From positions 1 through 32,973 of the forward strand of contig NZ_CAJXPA010000035.1 in the NCBI RefSeq assembly GCF_913058035.1: a stretch of DNA of 32,973 nt. The letters run 5' to 3'. The translations under genes and the position numbers were made by a program. Positions 31,446 through 32,973 of the stretch are shown piece after piece. The stretch is from an uncultured Paraglaciecola sp. (lineage in GTDB: Bacteria; Pseudomonadota; Gammaproteobacteria; Enterobacterales; Alteromonadaceae). Position 1 is the first letter of the stretch. Every line of letters starts with the position of its first letter. The notes beneath the pieces were generated by a model. It was not told where the DNA came from, ran no database searches, and worked only from the letters and a program-made list of their open reading frames with translations.

Positions 31446-32162
31446 ATGAATATTCAAAAGTTAGCAAGCGAATTTTGGCAGCAAGGCTTCTTGGTTATCG
31501 ATAATTTTTTTGACAATGAACTTATGGATAATTGTCAGCAGCACATTATGACGCATTTTGGAGAAGATCCTGATTTTGTTCACAATGAAGAATTCCTCAA
31601 AAAGTCGGCTACGGATGTTATTCCTTGGTTTCCTCAAGAGCAGGGCATTGAGGACTTCGACATCCCCAATAATGATCAAAGACTCAAGGCATTAACTCAA
31701 GCCATTTTAGGTGAAAATTGGTCAAACCTTTATGCCATGGTGATGTTTAGTAAACGCGGCTCAAAAGGTCAAGCATGGCATCAGGACTCACCTCCAGAAG
31801 ACAAATCCAAGTTTAATTTGAATCGATTGGTTTACTCCATGGATATTAATGAGCACATTGGCGGGCAAACGTTGGTCATCCCAGCTACCCACCTCGAAGG
31901 TGCCATAACAGTAGGGGATATCAATCAAGACTTTGCTAATCAAGTCGTTTTAAGCCCTAAAAAAGGAACGTTGGTTTTATTACATGGCCACACGTGGCAT
32001 CGAGTATTAAATATAAAAGGTCAGTATCGCGTTTCAACCAATTATCGCTGTTGTCCTGCAGGCACGCCTAGCGACATAACTGATATAGCTGTCTATAGGA
32101 ATATGCGTTATCAGTTTTCATCTGGCACAGTGATAGAAGACCGACTAAAGCAGCATGAATAG
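31446..32162 (+). CDS. Phytanoyl-CoA dioxygenase (PhyH) family protein
   Basis: 238 residues from ATG 31446. It is a non-haem Fe(II)/2-oxoglutarate dioxygenase of the PhyH type: the start FWQQGFLVIDNFFDNELMD, the facial-triad pair in AWHQDSPPED (H112, D114), the distal histidine in LLHGHTWHRV (H185) and the 2-oxoglutarate arginine in YRVSTNYR (R195). Such enzymes hydroxylate small molecules or carrier-bound acids, coupled to 2-oxoglutarate decarboxylation, in the cytoplasm. The substrate is unknown. It stands alone, with GAAGA upstream as a modest ribosome-binding site. Confidence 0.88.
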   Translation: MNIQKLASEFWQQGFLVIDNFFDNELMDNCQQHIMTHFGEDPDFVHNEEFLKKSATDVIPWFPQEQGIEDFDIPNNDQRLKALTQAILGENWSNLYAMVMFSKRGSKGQAWHQDSPPEDKSKFNLNRLVYSMDINEHIGGQTLVIPATHLEGAITVGDINQDFANQVVLSPKKGTLVLLHGHTWHRVLNIKGQYRVSTNYRCCPAGTPSDITDIAVYRNMRYQFSSGTVIEDRLKQHE

Positions 32163-32453
32163 TTTCAGAGCGTGTCCCAATATCATGCTTTATTAGTGAG
32201 CTATGTTACTTGGTGTGCAATTTGAGTAATGTGAGTGTTACACGACACGGTGAGTGAAGTAGCAGCGCAATATCATTTAATCTTGGACTCAGAGGTTTTT
32301 CCTTATGAACAGCACAGTTAAAAATAAGTAAATATTGTGTTGGTGGGCCTTAGGCGCAGTTCGTATCGCCCAAATTTTTGCCAGCGCAGAGACGTTTGCA
32401 GCTAAGTATTCTATTGATGCTGCTAAGATTTTAGTGTAACTGAAGCGCTAAAC
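32163..32453. other. Spacer after the PhyH gene, nothing recognised
   Basis: A fragment with coding look (ALGAVRIAQIFASAETFAAK, around 32350-32430 plus strand) precedes a stop at 32437-32439. I cannot assign it. It may be a scrap of the DNA into which the insertion sequence landed. Confidence 0.3.
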
Positions 32454-32666
32454 TCACTTGGTTTCCACATTGCACTGTATATTTTGAGAGTAAAGCCATT
32501 GCCTCCAATATGAGCAAAATAAACAATTTTTTTTTCTTAATGTGGGCTTGTTATAAAACTCGGAATACAACAAAAATAAGGTTTCGTCTGCTTCAACGAT
32601 CCCCGAAACGTTTTCAATTTGTATTTCGGTTGGTGCTTTCAAAAAGCGATGCTGCTATCTAAATGT
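32454..32666 (-). pseudogene. IS1595-family (ISXO2-like) transposase remnant
   Basis: The minus strand reads TFR-stop-QHRFL (32666 down), then KAPTEIQIENV, SGIVEADETLFLLYSEFYNK and PTLRKK. The stop sits where the conserved tryptophan of FRWRHRFL is expected, and GIVEADETxF is the catalytic-acid block of ISXO2-like transposases. The frame shifts after RKK. The upstream part (32667-32973) has no recognisable N-terminal zinc ribbon; it is either decayed or unrelated, and the window ends there. Confidence 0.6.
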
Positions 32667-32973
32667 GCTGATGCAGGTAGAAGGTTATAGCGAGCATCGA
32701 CAAATCGACAGGAAAGCCGATTTGCAAGGCGTCTTCTGTCTGTAGGAACAGGCGCGGGGAAGTGTCTAACGAACATTCGTTGGTGACCCAAAAGATACTC
32801 ATTCACCTGAATAAAAAGTTGACGAAGTCTTTGAATTAATGCCCCGACAAAGTAGAGCACCGTCTCAGATAAGTCTGTTTGAATAAAAGCAGTTCTTCAT
32901 CACAGACAAAAAACATATTAAAAACTGGTTTGCACAACAGCGGGGGGACGCCTGTTTTGAATTCTGAATTACC

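Noticed and set aside
32639-32860. Minus-strand 73-residue frame as a gene
   Set aside because: Overlaps the broken IS1595-type transposase in another frame and has no recognisable domain.

Overview
The window looks like chromosomal DNA of a marine gammaproteobacterium of the Alteromonadaceae (Paraglaciecola/Glaciecola-like). This is inference from gene content: a lipoprotein GH3 exo-glucanase with a CBM6 and tandem-95 linkers, a PEP-CTERM protein behind a sigma-54-type promoter, SlyD, AstA, DUF418 and DUF6172 proteins, and AT-rich DNA. No tRNA, rRNA, CRISPR array, prophage or intact insertion sequence is visible. Genes are mostly single units on both strands, separated by long spacers that hold dead genes and repeats.

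Layout. 178-2484: a 2,4-dienoyl-CoA-reductase-like SDR and a membrane-anchored fumarylacetoacetase-family protein. 3320-6628: a five-PAS GGDEF-EAL protein with three near-identical tandem PAS modules. 7281-9760: a DUF4124/zinc-peptidase-like protein, a small DUF4144-like protein and the PEP-CTERM protein. 9943-14746: a DUF418 membrane protein, a PilZ protein, AstA and a DUF2293 protein. 15340-18468: an AraC-type regulator divergent from a desaturase-reductase-ferredoxin fusion, with three copies of a short motif at exact 22-bp spacing between them. 18645-22287: slyD, a serine hydrolase and tag. 22819-25830: the GH3 lipoprotein. 26904-29471: a second serine hydrolase and a Tat-exported PLP enzyme. 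30337-32162: a DUF6172 protein, a 56-residue protein on the minus strand and a phytanoyl-CoA dioxygenase family protein.

Between the genes are two unrelated structured repeat families. The first is a ~77-bp double-hairpin element with six full copies, all on the plus strand (2614, 2867, 8871, 9779, 12619, 13969), plus decayed ends near 7061 and 19423. The second is a composite element of up to ~150 bp ending in a 30-34-bp palindrome (1010, 8302, 19364, 21341, 26031). In both families some copies show paired changes in the stems, which suggests selection or recent mobility of a folded form.

Three dead REP-associated tyrosine transposase (RAYT, IS200-like) genes lie in the spacers (6778-7056, 11406-12061, 15008-15228). 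One is bracketed by short inverted boxes of REP type. Other wreckage includes an NHL-repeat protein, a DUF985-type cupin, a possible YCII-domain protein and an IS1595-type transposase. The most promising targets for follow-up are the 77-bp repeat family and its possible link to RAYTs, and the self-sufficient desaturase fusion with its periodic operator.
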